A stretch of 64,000 bases of DNA from positions 1 to 64,000 of the forward strand of contig WGNR01000002.1 of assembly GCA_016124445.1 (NCBI GenBank), read 5' to 3'. Under the pieces are notes generated by a model that did no database searches, was not told the origin of the DNA, and saw only the letters and a list, made by a program, of their open reading frames with translations. A program made the translations under genes and the position numbers. The first letter of the stretch is position 1. Each line of letters begins with the position of its first letter. This document shows, piece by piece, positions 25,293-34,102 of this stretch. The stretch is from a bacterium (GTDB taxonomy: Bacteria; Planctomycetota; Planctomycetia; Pirellulales; Pirellulaceae).

Positions 25293-27800
25293 ATGATCTC
25301 GCAATACGATTTTGTCCGCGACGAACGTCCCCGCGGTAACGACTGCCTGGTAGACGCCGACCTGTTGGACCTGGTCAACGATGCTCTGCCAGAGTCGCGT
25401 CAATCGGAAGTCGTCTCGCACCTTGATCAGTGCCCTGACTGCCGAGCCCGCCTGGAAGAAACGGCCGGGCAGGTAGAGCAATGGAAGGCCGTGGCCGAGC
25501 ATTTGCAGAACAAAACCGAGCCTGCGGCCGATTCGCGGTTGCACGATACGCTGCGCGGGCTGAAGGATCCGACTCGACATTCAAATTTGCCCCACCCGGC
25601 CGAAGATCCGGCTCCCTTCGATGTCGAAGATAAACCGCGTCTGTCTGATCGGTACGAAATCGTCAAAGAACTGGGACGCGGCGGCATGGGTATCGTTTAC
25701 CTGGCCGTCGACCAGCGACTGCGCCGCCAGGTAGCGATCAAGTTGATTCGCGGTCCATTGACCGGCGATCAGGCTGCCCGCGATCGAATCGAACGCGAGG
25801 CGATCGCCGCCGCCGCGATCCGCAGTCCTAACGTTGTTGCGATTCACCATATCGATCATTGCCCCGCAGGCCCTTTCTTGGTGATGGAGTACATCGCCGG
25901 CGTTTCCCTGGAGCAGCGCCTGCACAACGAAGACCGATTGTCGATCGAAGAGGTCGTTCGCATCGGCCGCGAGATCGCCGCTGGGTTGGCCGCGGCCCAC
26001 GCGGGTGGTTTGGTCCATCGCGATGTGAAACCAGCCAACGTTCTTTTGGAAGAAGGAACCGGCCAGGTCAAGCTGACCGACTTCGGCCTGGTTCGTGGAT
26101 TGGATCCGACCGGACTGACGCAAGAAGACATGATCTCTGGCACGCCCGAATACATCGCCCCGGAGCAGGCAGCCGGCCGTGAGGTCGATCACCGGGCCGA
26201 TTTGTACAGCCTCGGCTGCGTGCTGTATGCCCTTTGCACCGGTCATCCGCCGTTTCAAGGGGGCTCGCCGCTGGCCATCCTGCGGCGAACGCAAGAGGAA
26301 ATGCCTGTCCCGATTCAATCCCTCCACGCGGAAGTTCCCAGCGAGCTTTGCACGGTGATCGAGCGGCTGTTGGCCAAGGATCCGGAGGCTCGTTATCAAA
26401 CTGCGAATGATGTTTCCGAGGCATTACAACAGCTATCGACCGACTGTCTGCCGCAGGTCGCGCGGAGCGACTCGGCCCGGACCAACGTGGCCTGGTTGGT
26501 GATTGCGTTGTCGCTTGGCGCATTCTTCGCCGCGGTTGGTCTTGGTGTCAGTGAAGCGGGCGGCTGGACGCACTTCGGCCAGTTCCTGTTAGCAGCGGCC
26601 GGCGACGACAACCCGCAGCGATCATTAGTCGCCAAAAGAGATGAAGACGCGAAGGTGAAGAACAAGGCGGCGAAGCGCCCGAAGGTAAATGCACCTGATG
26701 TCGCCCCGCTCGACACGACTCGCGTGCAAGTCGTCACGCCTGAGCAAGTGATGCGCGAGCGAATTCAAAACGAGAAAGATTCCCTGCCGCGGGATGAATC
26801 ACCACTTCTGGTCCGCAAGCTGTTGGGCCACACCGGCCCGGTGCAGGACTTCGTCTTCACGCCGGATGGGAAGCAGATCATCTCGTGCAGCGGTTGGCCG
26901 AGCGGCGACCGTACGATTCGTGTGTGGGACCTGGCCAAAGGGAAGGAGCTTCGCCAGTTCGATACGTCGGAGGTCCCGCCCAATCCGGGGAACTCAGGTG
27001 GACGAGAAGCCCCACGCGAGTTCGCTGCGTTGGCGATCAGCCCCGATGGCAAGAAGCTGGTTTCGGCCAGCACGGGGGGCGCGGTCTGCGTGTGGGATGT
27101 CGGCTCGGGCAAGATGATCGGGCAGTTCAAGGGGCACACCGGCAGCGTTTATGCCTTGGCGATTTCACCCGATGGAACGAAGGTGCTTTCCGGCGGACGC
27201 GACGCGATCGTTCGCATGTGGGACCTCAACACCCAGGCTGAATTGATGGCGCTGCATGGCGAAAAGAGTTTCGTTCGCGTCGTGACGTTTTCGCCCGACG
27301 GCACCCAGGCGTTGATCGGCGGGATGGACAACACGCTGCGGCTGTGGGACTTGAACGAAGCGAAGCTGCTCAAGGAAATGAAATCGGCCGACCGGTGGGT
27401 CTGGGATGCGAAGTTCTCGGCCGATGGCAAGCGTGCGATCTCGTCCTGTGGCCAGCAGATTGACCTGTGGGACTTAAGCACCGGCGAACTGATCCGCTCG
27501 TTCCGCGGGCACGCCGACAACTTGACTGACATCGACTGGTCGCCTGACGGACGGATGGTGATCTCCGGCGGGTACGATAACATGGTCCGCCTGTGGGATG
27601 TCGACAGCGGCAAGCAGATCGATGCCTTGCAAGGTCATCGCGACTGGGTCTGGCGAGTTCGATTCACGCCGGACGGCAAGCAAGCGGTCTCGTCTGGCGG
27701 CGGACGTGCCAGTCGAATCGGCGGAGCACAACCAGGCATCGACTTCGCGATCCGCGTCTGGAACTTGCCCACGTTGCCGCCACGCGTGGCCAAGCCATAA
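25293..27800 (+). CDS. Anti-sigma zinc finger - Ser/Thr kinase - WD40 fusion protein
   Basis: 835 residues. Residues 15-60 carry HLDQCPDC (His43, Cys47, Cys50), an anti-sigma zinc-binding site. Residues 120-385 are a Hanks-type kinase with GRGGMG (128-133), Lys150 in QVAIK, HRD (242-244), DFG (263-265) and GTPEYIAPEQ. One membrane helix (about 398-418) leads to a seven-unit WD40 propeller (about 505-830, LWDL repeats). The layout implies that a periplasmic propeller senses something, and the cytoplasmic kinase and zinc finger then release the sigma factor encoded just upstream. All catalytic residues are intact. Start codon adjacent to the sigma-factor stop. Confidence 0.92.
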   Translation: MISQYDFVRDERPRGNDCLVDADLLDLVNDALPESRQSEVVSHLDQCPDCRARLEETAGQVEQWKAVAEHLQNKTEPAADSRLHDTLRGLKDPTRHSNLPHPAEDPAPFDVEDKPRLSDRYEIVKELGRGGMGIVYLAVDQRLRRQVAIKLIRGPLTGDQAARDRIEREAIAAAAIRSPNVVAIHHIDHCPAGPFLVMEYIAGVSLEQRLHNEDRLSIEEVVRIGREIAAGLAAAHAGGLVHRDVKPANVLLEEGTGQVKLTDFGLVRGLDPTGLTQEDMISGTPEYIAPEQAAGREVDHRADLYSLGCVLYALCTGHPPFQGGSPLAILRRTQEEMPVPIQSLHAEVPSELCTVIERLLAKDPEARYQTANDVSEALQQLSTDCLPQVARSDSARTNVAWLVIALSLGAFFAAVGLGVSEAGGWTHFGQFLLAAAGDDNPQRSLVAKRDEDAKVKNKAAKRPKVNAPDVAPLDTTRVQVVTPEQVMRERIQNEKDSLPRDESPLLVRKLLGHTGPVQDFVFTPDGKQIISCSGWPSGDRTIRVWDLAKGKELRQFDTSEVPPNPGNSGGREAPREFAALAISPDGKKLVSASTGGAVCVWDVGSGKMIGQFKGHTGSVYALAISPDGTKVLSGGRDAIVRMWDLNTQAELMALHGEKSFVRVVTFSPDGTQALIGGMDNTLRLWDLNEAKLLKEMKSADRWVWDAKFSADGKRAISSCGQQIDLWDLSTGELIRSFRGHADNLTDIDWSPDGRMVISGGYDNMVRLWDVDSGKQIDALQGHRDWVWRVRFTPDGKQAVSSGGGRASRIGGAQPGIDFAIRVWNLPTLPPRVAKP

Positions 27801-27819
27801 GACGAAGTCTGCGTCTTTT

Positions 27820-27914
27820 GTAGGGTGTGAGAAGCAACGCGAATCGTACCACTGCGGCCTCTACATAATGCCGGTGCGATTTGCCAGGAAAAGGCATCGC
27901 TTCTCACACCCTAC
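27820..27914. repeat. GTAGGGTG palindromic element, copy 3
   Basis: GTAGGGTGTGAGAAGCAACG at the left and CGCTTCTCACACCCTAC at the right form a perfect 12-base outer inverted pair; the centre is more diverged than in other copies. Confidence 0.85.
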
Positions 27915-27950
27915 ATTTTAATGAAGAAGGATTTCGCCAAAGAGTGCTAG

Positions 27951-27986
27951 GTTGCCATGGCCACGGCCCTGCGTGGCCATGTTTGC
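27951..27986. repeat. ATGGCCACG hairpin repeat
   Basis: ATGGCCACG-GCCCTG-CGTGGCCAT is a perfect 9-bp stem, with relatives at 24407 and 36782. No T-run follows. Confidence 0.6.
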
Positions 27987-28019
27987 GGGCGAAGTTCAGT
28001 TTAGTTAACGGGCGCCGAC

Positions 28020-28163
28020 AGTTTGCTGAATGCTTAGAAATTGGGTAAGGTGAGCGACTATTTGCCCGTAACAAAATGGGGGCGTTTGGAATATGTTTGC
28101 CTATACCCCAGTAGCTGCGGTATCAAACGGACTCCGCAGAATGTCTCTGTGTAATAGCAAGTT
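28020..28163. repeat. Long diverged intergenic repeat, copy a
   Basis: Aligns by eye with 30407-30545: both start GTTTGCTGxAxGCTxAGxA, contain AAAATGGGG in the middle, and end CTCCGCAGAATG-TCTCTGT/AATAG. A shorter relative of the right end is at 35528-35569. Non-coding. Confidence 0.45.
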
Positions 28164-28175
28164 CGTGGATTAGAG

Positions 28176-28406
28176 ATGCGACTTCGAGATTGGATCGATC
28201 CCCGTACCGCTGATTTCCTTATTCCGACAATCGGCCTGACGATGTTTGCTGCGCCGATCGTTGGACTTGCGATTGGTGCGTGCTGCGTCGACTCGTCTGG
28301 CTCGCGAAAACATGGTGCGGTTACCGGTTTCGTGATTGGATTGGTAATCTCCTTTATCTGTTTCATCGTGAACGGTCCCTTGGTGACGGAATATTGGGCC
28401 GGATAG
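28176..28406 (+). CDS. Small membrane protein
   Basis: 76 residues, ATG 28176. Two hydrophobic segments (FLIPTIGLTMFAAPIVGLAIG and GFVIGLVISFICFIVN) with a short charged hairpin (DSSGSRKHG) between. No family recognised. It follows a diverged intergenic repeat directly. Confidence 0.55.
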   Translation: MRLRDWIDPRTADFLIPTIGLTMFAAPIVGLAIGACCVDSSGSRKHGAVTGFVIGLVISFICFIVNGPLVTEYWAG

Positions 28407-28620
28407 CATTGACGTTGCGTGGCAGCAAAATGGAAAACAAAGCTTGTAGTCCAACGTGGTACTGCGGAATAAGGCAAGCATTCGATACTTGAATACGACG
28501 AACCATCCGATGCAACCGAGCGGCGCAATCGGGCGTTTCTTAATAGAAGGTCAACCGTCGCCGGCTGATAGGTAACGTTCCGCCATTAGGTTTACTCTCA
28601 ACACATGAGTTCACCAAAAT

Positions 28621-29001
28621 ATGCCAATGAAACCGAAGGTTCAGGTGGTTGAGACGCTCCCGCCTACCTTCGTCGGATTCGTCGAAGAGGTTGACCGAAT
28701 GATTGAACGACGAGTTCCCGAGACGCTACTCGAGTCCGACGATTTAATCCAATGCGACCATACGTTCGGCGGGCTTGTCGACCCAACTGAGGGAACCTTT
28801 GGATTTGAATTCATGGACGGGGAGAATTTTGACAGGGATGGCTATAGCATTACATGGCATTTCTTGCTGACCAAAATTCAGATAAGGGCAATCGCGCGAC
28901 ATGAGCTTAAAACTCTAACCATGTGGCGTTGTTCCAGCGACTGTGGGAGGCGAGCGACTGTGCCAGAATGGTACTGCACCGAATGTGACTTCCCGCCTTG
29001 A
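28621..29001 (+). CDS. Hypothetical soluble protein with C-terminal Cys cluster
   Basis: 126 residues. Acidic N-terminal half (FVEEVDRMIERRVPETLLES), then CDHTFGGLVDPTEGTFGFEF. The C-terminus holds WRCSSDCGRR...EWYCTECDFPP, a CxxxC...CxxC arrangement that could bind zinc. No signal peptide. Stand-alone gene of unknown function. Confidence 0.55.
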   Translation: MPMKPKVQVVETLPPTFVGFVEEVDRMIERRVPETLLESDDLIQCDHTFGGLVDPTEGTFGFEFMDGENFDRDGYSITWHFLLTKIQIRAIARHELKTLTMWRCSSDCGRRATVPEWYCTECDFPP

Positions 29002-29183
29002 GACATGGCGAACCATCGCATGCACGGGAGCGGCGGTGGCCAGCCGATTTTGAAAACAACGTTCACACCCGCCGTCCCGTAGTGCGGGTCGTTATGCCTC
29101 TGGGTGTTCCTGTCAATGATTAAGGACGTCTGCTATTCCAGTCCGATGCGTTTTCGTTAGATCCGGCAGTCAATGACCGTGGC

Positions 29184-29564
29184 GTGCGATACGACCTTCC
29201 AACCGGCGACGACATCCTGCAGTTCTTGAAGGAACGCCTCGAAGAAAGAGGAACCAATTGGGTGATTGATGACCCTTGTCGGGAGGATTTCGGTGCTATC
29301 ATTTGGCTGGACCGTGACAAGAAGACGCTACTTACTACGGCAAGCTGGCAAGGTGACGATGCGTGGGCACTTGTATTCAGTGAGCGACGCGGTTGCATAG
29401 GCTGGCTGTTTGACCGCAAACCCAACGAAGAAACGTTGGAGTCGTTACGCAAAGTCAAGCTGCTCGTTGACGACGTCGTTCGCAACGATCCGAATCAATT
29501 CAGAAATCTGACGTGGATCGATGATGATGAATTCCCAGGCTTCGCACAGAACTTCGTGATTTGA
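29184..29564 (+). CDS. Hypothetical small acidic protein
   Basis: 126 residues counted from GTG 29184. The frame is open upstream to 29124 with protein-like sequence (LLFQSDAFSLDPAVNDRG) but no start codon. The true start may therefore be lost by a frameshift with the ATG at 29116, which reads MIKDVCYSSPMRFR in another frame. The body (ILQFLKERLEERGTNWVIDD, ASWQGDDAWALVFSER, LLVDDVVRND) is acidic and soluble, of the size of toxin-immunity proteins. No family recognised. Confidence 0.5.
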   Translation: MRYDLPTGDDILQFLKERLEERGTNWVIDDPCREDFGAIIWLDRDKKTLLTTASWQGDDAWALVFSERRGCIGWLFDRKPNEETLESLRKVKLLVDDVVRNDPNQFRNLTWIDDDEFPGFAQNFVI

Positions 29565-29733
29565 TCGTTCAGAGCGGACGTAACAAATCGGTCGACCGGA
29601 GTTGGCTCGCCCTTCGGTCTTTCAACGTCGTTTCCTCCGATTACAATTTCCCGTATACCAACATCAACTCCGTTGGTCCGCCAACTCGGTTGCCTCGAAC
29701 TTTCGTCCGTTCACAACACTTTCAATCATCGCA

Positions 29734-30198
29734 ATGGATCAACCTTCGGTCGAGAACTCTAGAACTGAAAACCCGTATGCCTCACCTCAGACCGTTGGCG
29801 AGGGTGAATCTGATCCCTCGATCGTTCGGGTCCGATCCGTGGCACGCGCATTCAAGATAGTTGGATGGTTCGGCACGATTCTATACACGCCAATTGTCAT
29901 CACCTGCGTCGCCTCACTGCTTATTACCCTCATTGGATATCGTCGAATCGATTCACCAGCTATGCTTGCTGGCGCGTCCGCGTTCAATGGGGCGATTCTC
30001 GCGTTGGCCATTTTCTATGTGATGACAGGGCGTCGAATCGCAAAACATGATCTAACCGTGAGACGGCGCGCGTTACTTCTGTCTTGCGTCATGATGATCG
30101 GATTTCCGGTCTTCACAATTATTGGTATCATCTGCTACCGGTATATCCACTTCTACTTCAACGAGAGTCTCACGTCGATTGCCCCAGCAACCCAATAG
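29734..30198 (+). CDS. Membrane protein of the NPYASP type
   Basis: 154 residues from ATG 29734. The N-terminus ENPYASPQT is a signature seen at the start of many planctomycete membrane proteins. Three hydrophobic segments follow (LYTPIVITCVASLLITLIGY, FNGAILALAIFYVMTG, LLLSCVMMIGFPVFTIIGII). No enzymatic motif. Stand-alone, function unknown. Confidence 0.65.
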   Translation: MDQPSVENSRTENPYASPQTVGEGESDPSIVRVRSVARAFKIVGWFGTILYTPIVITCVASLLITLIGYRRIDSPAMLAGASAFNGAILALAIFYVMTGRRIAKHDLTVRRRALLLSCVMMIGFPVFTIIGIICYRYIHFYFNESLTSIAPATQ

Positions 30199-30271
30199 CG
30201 GTGTCGCGTCAGCGGACACGTATGGCGAATCGGCCGGGTGACCCGAATTGGGCCCCGGCTTCCTATATCTT

Positions 30272-30290
30272 CACTGGCGTCTCGCCAGTG
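30272..30290. repeat. CACTGGCG hairpin, second copy
   Basis: CACTGGCGTCTCGCCAGTG, identical to 1847-1865. Here the stem extends to CTTCACTGGCG / CGCCAGTGTGAAG. Confidence 0.65.
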
Positions 30291-30406
30291 TGAAGTGCCA
30301 AATCGCGCTGCTCTCTCTGCCTGCGTTCCCAAGACACCGAGAAGGATCGTATTCATCCAGTGTCACCCACCCGAAGACGGTCCAGCGAACGGCAAGGCTG
30401 CTGAAA

Positions 30407-30545
30407 GTTTGCTGGAGGCTCAGGAGTTGGGTAAGATGCCTGCATAGTCGCACCATAAAAAATGGGGCGCGCAGCGTGCGCTTGCAAATGCCCCCAGGGG
30501 TGCAATATTAAGCGGCTTCCGCGGAATGTTTCTCTATAAGCCAGG
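30407..30545. repeat. Long diverged intergenic repeat, copy b
   Basis: Counterpart of 28020-28163: GTTTGCTGGAGGCTCAGGAG at the left, AAAAAATGGGGC in the middle and CTTCCGCGGAATGTTTCTCT at the right. Confidence 0.45.
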
Positions 30546-30615
30546 CCTACACGAAGAAACGTTGCCTGATAAGAAGGTATTCAAGCCAGCACTTCTCACC
30601 CCACCGAGATTCCCT

Positions 30616-31230
30616 ATGCCCCGCGCACCTAGCCGAATCGGGTTTGTCTGTGAATCGTGCCAGCGCACTGCGTCGGTTCGTCAAATGCGAAGGTGGCGCG
30701 GTGAGTGCCGTCGCTGCAAAGGTCGCTCTTGGGTGCTCACCATCGACTACTCGGAAACCGAAGTGGAAACGTCGGCCGTCGGTATCCTGTCATCATTGAC
30801 GCTTGGGTTCGGCTGGTATTCGACGAAGACTTCGACCAATCAAACGACTGTTGGCGGCGTTTCCGCGGAAGTGGGCCAACATTTGACGGAAACGCGGTCA
30901 AATGTCGCCCTGCGCGTGGTCGAGTATCTGCGTCTCCGCGAACATCAAGATCTGCGCGATCGGGGTGCCCAGCCATGCCGAAAGTGCGACGTTCTTTACG
31001 TCCCGACAAGCGAAAAGCCGTGGACCGAAACAGGCTACTGCAGCAAGTCATGCGCGGCACAAGATGGTGTCGAAAGTGCACCTGTATTCCAAGCTTCAGA
31101 GGCGGATGAATCAAAGCCTTCGATGATCACGGTTGCCTGTCCGAAGGGACACGAATTCAGCGTCTTGGCGTCATTTTCCGGATGCCTTCGGCCTTGCACC
31201 ACATGCGGCGAGAAGGTTGCCGTACCATGA
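30616..31230 (+). CDS. Zinc-binding protein with three Cys clusters
   Basis: 204 residues from ATG 30616; 30 further codons are open upstream. Three zinc sites are visible: CESC...CRRCKGRSW (about 14-40), CRKC...YCSKSC (about 125-150) and CPKGH...LRPCTTCG at the C-terminus. Between the first two is a Thr/Ser-rich segment (SAVGILSSLTLGFGWYST). Zinc-ribbon arrays of this kind bind nucleic acid or act as structural modules; no named family is recognised. Confidence 0.6.
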   Translation: MPRAPSRIGFVCESCQRTASVRQMRRWRGECRRCKGRSWVLTIDYSETEVETSAVGILSSLTLGFGWYSTKTSTNQTTVGGVSAEVGQHLTETRSNVALRVVEYLRLREHQDLRDRGAQPCRKCDVLYVPTSEKPWTETGYCSKSCAAQDGVESAPVFQASEADESKPSMITVACPKGHEFSVLASFSGCLRPCTTCGEKVAVP

Positions 31231-31361
31231 TCAATGTGGTGTCCATTTTCGGATAGCAATCAGATGCCAGGGAGTCCTCGGTGCGTTCGGTTCAGCATTC
31301 ATACTCGACTTATTGGTCCCCGTGATCGGCAGTAGCTGGATGTCACTGCCGATCAAACCCC

Positions 31362-31420
31362 GTGGCACACCTTGAGAGGTTGAATAAGATGGAAAGCCTA
31401 CCGGTGCCACTCCGCCGGTG
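31362..31420. repeat. GTGGCACACCTT repeat, copy a
   Basis: GTGGCACACCTTGAGAGGTTGAATAAGATGGAAAGCC followed by a GGTGCC...CCGGTG stretch. Related copies are at 32661, 34140 and 51851. The rest of the gap to 31510 is unremarkable. Confidence 0.5.
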
Positions 31421-31510
31421 AATATATAAGACGGTCAACGCTGTATGATCCGTCCAAGGAGTGCTCTCTTAAAATGAGATTGCACGGAATCGAGGATCTG
31501 AACCCATAAA

Positions 31511-32632
31511 ATGTTTCTTGAATCTTTAGAAAAACTACAAGCACTTCCGAGAATGTTCTCCCCAGACAGCATGGAGCTACGTGAACGCGCGAAGACCAGA
31601 TGGCCAGGTTTTGTTGAGAGGCTTCGAAAGCCGAGGGCTCTCGACGCCAAGTTTTTCTTGATTCTTAAGATCGACTCCAAGCTCACCTATCTCGATCAAG
31701 TTAGTTGGTTTGAATCGAGTATCGCGGGGCGTGACGTACTTACACAAGAGTTCCGTTGCTATCCTGAAGAGTTCACCAGAGAGAACGTGGTCGATTATGG
31801 CTACCTGGAAAATGGCTTGCTACAGGGAAGCCATTGGCTCAACGAGGTCTATTTCAAGGTGAACGGCGGAGAAGACGTTCGTGAGAATTTCGTCTTGCCG
31901 ACTCAGTTGGATTTGTCCGCCGAACTCTACGAGCATTTTTTGGCAATTGCGCGACACGACCACTCAGCGATCGACCGGATGGCACAGTTTTCACTCGCCG
32001 AGATGCAAGTAGTACCTTTCAAGATTATCTATTGCGATCCGGAAGAGTTTTGCCCCGTAGCTTATGCGGTTGCATACAACAACATCGAATACGTCAATGC
32101 AGCGGCAACACAGGTTCGATTACCGGAATGCAGGGGGTACGATCAACTTGGACTGGCACATCTTGCCACGATGTACGCCAGTTGTGCCATGCTGCAGTCC
32201 GTACTTGCTGGCGGCGGCATCATCGATGACCTTGACGGATACGGATACACGCCGCTGGAAACCGCGGTGCATCAAGAGAAGCTTGAGCATCTGGATTGCT
32301 TGCTCTCGCATGGTGCCGATCCGAATTATGGGATAGATATTAATACAGCCGAAGTGGAACATGCCGTAACGCTCACGGAGATGACACCTCGGACCTATCA
32401 ACGGCTGAAGGCCGCAGGGGCAAGGTTTAATCTCTACGAAGTCGAATATCTCTGGACGCCACTGCACAGAAATGCCAAGCGGTTCCGCCGTGATACCTTC
32501 ATTCAGATGGTCAAAGATGGCCTAAACCCGCATGCAGAAGATTACAAAGGGGAAACACCGCTTGAGAAACTTAGGAAAGATGTTCCCGACGAAATCTTCC
32601 AAGAGGTCTACCGCGTTTGCATGAGCAAGTGA
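31511..32632 (+). CDS. Ankyrin-repeat protein
   Basis: 373 residues. Residues 1-170 form an acidic unrecognised domain. Ankyrin units follow from about 175 (CPVAYAVAYNNIEYVNAAAT, GLAHLATMYASCAMLQSVLAGG, YGYTPLETAVHQEKLEHLDCLLSHGADPN, then a weaker unit with DGLNPHAEDYKGETPLEKL). No signal peptide, so probably cytoplasmic. Ankyrin repeats bind proteins. It is preceded and followed by dispersed repeats and has no operon partner. Confidence 0.75.
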   Translation: MFLESLEKLQALPRMFSPDSMELRERAKTRWPGFVERLRKPRALDAKFFLILKIDSKLTYLDQVSWFESSIAGRDVLTQEFRCYPEEFTRENVVDYGYLENGLLQGSHWLNEVYFKVNGGEDVRENFVLPTQLDLSAELYEHFLAIARHDHSAIDRMAQFSLAEMQVVPFKIIYCDPEEFCPVAYAVAYNNIEYVNAAATQVRLPECRGYDQLGLAHLATMYASCAMLQSVLAGGGIIDDLDGYGYTPLETAVHQEKLEHLDCLLSHGADPNYGIDINTAEVEHAVTLTEMTPRTYQRLKAAGARFNLYEVEYLWTPLHRNAKRFRRDTFIQMVKDGLNPHAEDYKGETPLEKLRKDVPDEIFQEVYRVCMSK

Positions 32633-32660
32633 CCGGGCTAAGTGGCACGGCTGAGGGCGC

Positions 32661-32717
32661 CAGTGCCACACCTTAAGAGGTTGAACAAGAAGGAAAGCCA
32701 ATCGGTGTCGCCCCGCC
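32661..32717. repeat. GTGCCACACCTT repeat, copy b
   Basis: AGTGCCACACCTTAAGAGGTTGAACAAGAAGGAAAGCC, about 80 percent like copy a by eye. Confidence 0.5.
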
Positions 32718-32816
32718 GCTTCGATTATTCCGACATCGTCGTGTAACTTCTCGACACGCCGAAGTAAAATCAGATAGCAACGATTGATGATTTCTAATCC
32801 TATTCAGAGACATTCC

Positions 32817-34082
32817 ATGCTAGTCGCCTTCCGATGGAAAACCGCCCTGCCCTGTGCTGCCTTGCTGCTTGCCCTCGTCGCCCAAAGTGTGTACGCGGCC
32901 GATGCGAAGCCGCTCAAGGTTTATATTCTGGCCGGCCAGTCCAACATGGAAGGCCACGCGGAAGCCAGGACCTTTGACTACATCGGGGACGACCCGCAGA
33001 CCAAGCCGCTGCTGGACATGATGACCGATGACCAGGGCAAACCGGTCACCGCCGATCGCGTCTGGGTTTACGACAGCGCCAGCTTCTACGACAAATTCGG
33101 CCATGTCAGCGGTAAGCTCAAGGTGGGATTCGGCGGACGAACCACTCCGGGCGAACTGGGGACGAAGATCGGACCGGAATACACCTTCGGCCTGACGATG
33201 CAAGAGGCGTACGATGGCCCGATCCTGATCATCAAAACGGCCTGGGGCGGCAAGTCGCTGCATACCGACTTCCGTCCACCGAGCGCCGGCCCTTACGAGC
33301 TGAGCGATTGGCAGCTCAAGATGTATCCGAAGCAGGAAGGCCACGGCATCCCCAAAGACTTCGAGCAATGGAAGGCCGACAAGCAAAAAGCGACCGGCTT
33401 CTATTACCGCCTGATGATGGAGGAGGTCCAAACGGTGCTTGCCGACCCAGGCAAGGTGGTGCCGGGTTACAACAAAGCAGCTGGCTACGAGCTCGCCGGC
33501 TTCGTCTGGTTTCAGGGGTTCAACGACTACGTCGACTCGCACACCTATCCATACGAGTTGGGCGAGCATCGATACGACCAGTACGGCAAGTTGTTGGAGA
33601 CGTTTATCAAGGACGTTCGCCAGGACCTCAATGCCCCTGATTTACCCTTCGTGATCGGTGTCATTGGGGTTCATGGACCGATCGAGCCGGGCGGAAAGAA
33701 CAAAGAGATGGTTCTTTTCCGCCAGGCGATGGCGGCTCCGGCGAAGAGCATGAAGAATGTCGTGGCCGTCGAAACCGCACCGTACTGGAACACCCGGCTC
33801 GCCGAGATCGAAGAGAACCGCAACATGATCCGCTACTTGCCCACCAGGCTGAAAAACAAGGATCGCAATACGGTCAACGCCGACGGTTCGATGACTGAGG
33901 CCGAGCAGAAAGCGTATGTCGAGAAGCTCAAGCAGGAGTTGATCTCCCCGGATGACGAAGCCTTCTGGGTCCGCGCCGCCTCCAACGCAGGCTACCACTA
34001 CTTCGGCTGCGGCAAGACCCTGGCCCAGATCGGCGTGGCATTCGCCAACGCATTGAACCAGGCTGATGACTCGAAGAAGTGA
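32817..34082 (+). CDS. Secreted SGNH-fold esterase (sialate O-acetylesterase type)
   Basis: 421 residues from ATG 32817; an ATG at 32787 would add 10 residues. A signal peptide (ALPCAALLLALVAQSVYAAD) is followed by YILAGQSNMEGH, the block I of the SGNH/SASA family with the nucleophilic Ser in GQSNM (40-44). KTAWGGKSL and the later WFQGFNDYVD block are also typical. The C-terminal YHYFGCGKT could supply the catalytic His. These enzymes remove acetyl groups from sugars; planctomycetes use them with sulfatases on algal polysaccharides, though none is adjacent here. Confidence 0.88.
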   Translation: MLVAFRWKTALPCAALLLALVAQSVYAADAKPLKVYILAGQSNMEGHAEARTFDYIGDDPQTKPLLDMMTDDQGKPVTADRVWVYDSASFYDKFGHVSGKLKVGFGGRTTPGELGTKIGPEYTFGLTMQEAYDGPILIIKTAWGGKSLHTDFRPPSAGPYELSDWQLKMYPKQEGHGIPKDFEQWKADKQKATGFYYRLMMEEVQTVLADPGKVVPGYNKAAGYELAGFVWFQGFNDYVDSHTYPYELGEHRYDQYGKLLETFIKDVRQDLNAPDLPFVIGVIGVHGPIEPGGKNKEMVLFRQAMAAPAKSMKNVVAVETAPYWNTRLAEIEENRNMIRYLPTRLKNKDRNTVNADGSMTEAEQKAYVEKLKQELISPDDEAFWVRAASNAGYHYFGCGKTLAQIGVAFANALNQADDSKK

Positions 34083-34102
34083 GCGATCGTGGTTGTTTCT
34101 AA

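Noticed and set aside
25581-26399. 272-codon minus-strand frame opposite the kinase domain
   Set aside because: Shadow of the kinase coding strand; no motif of its own.
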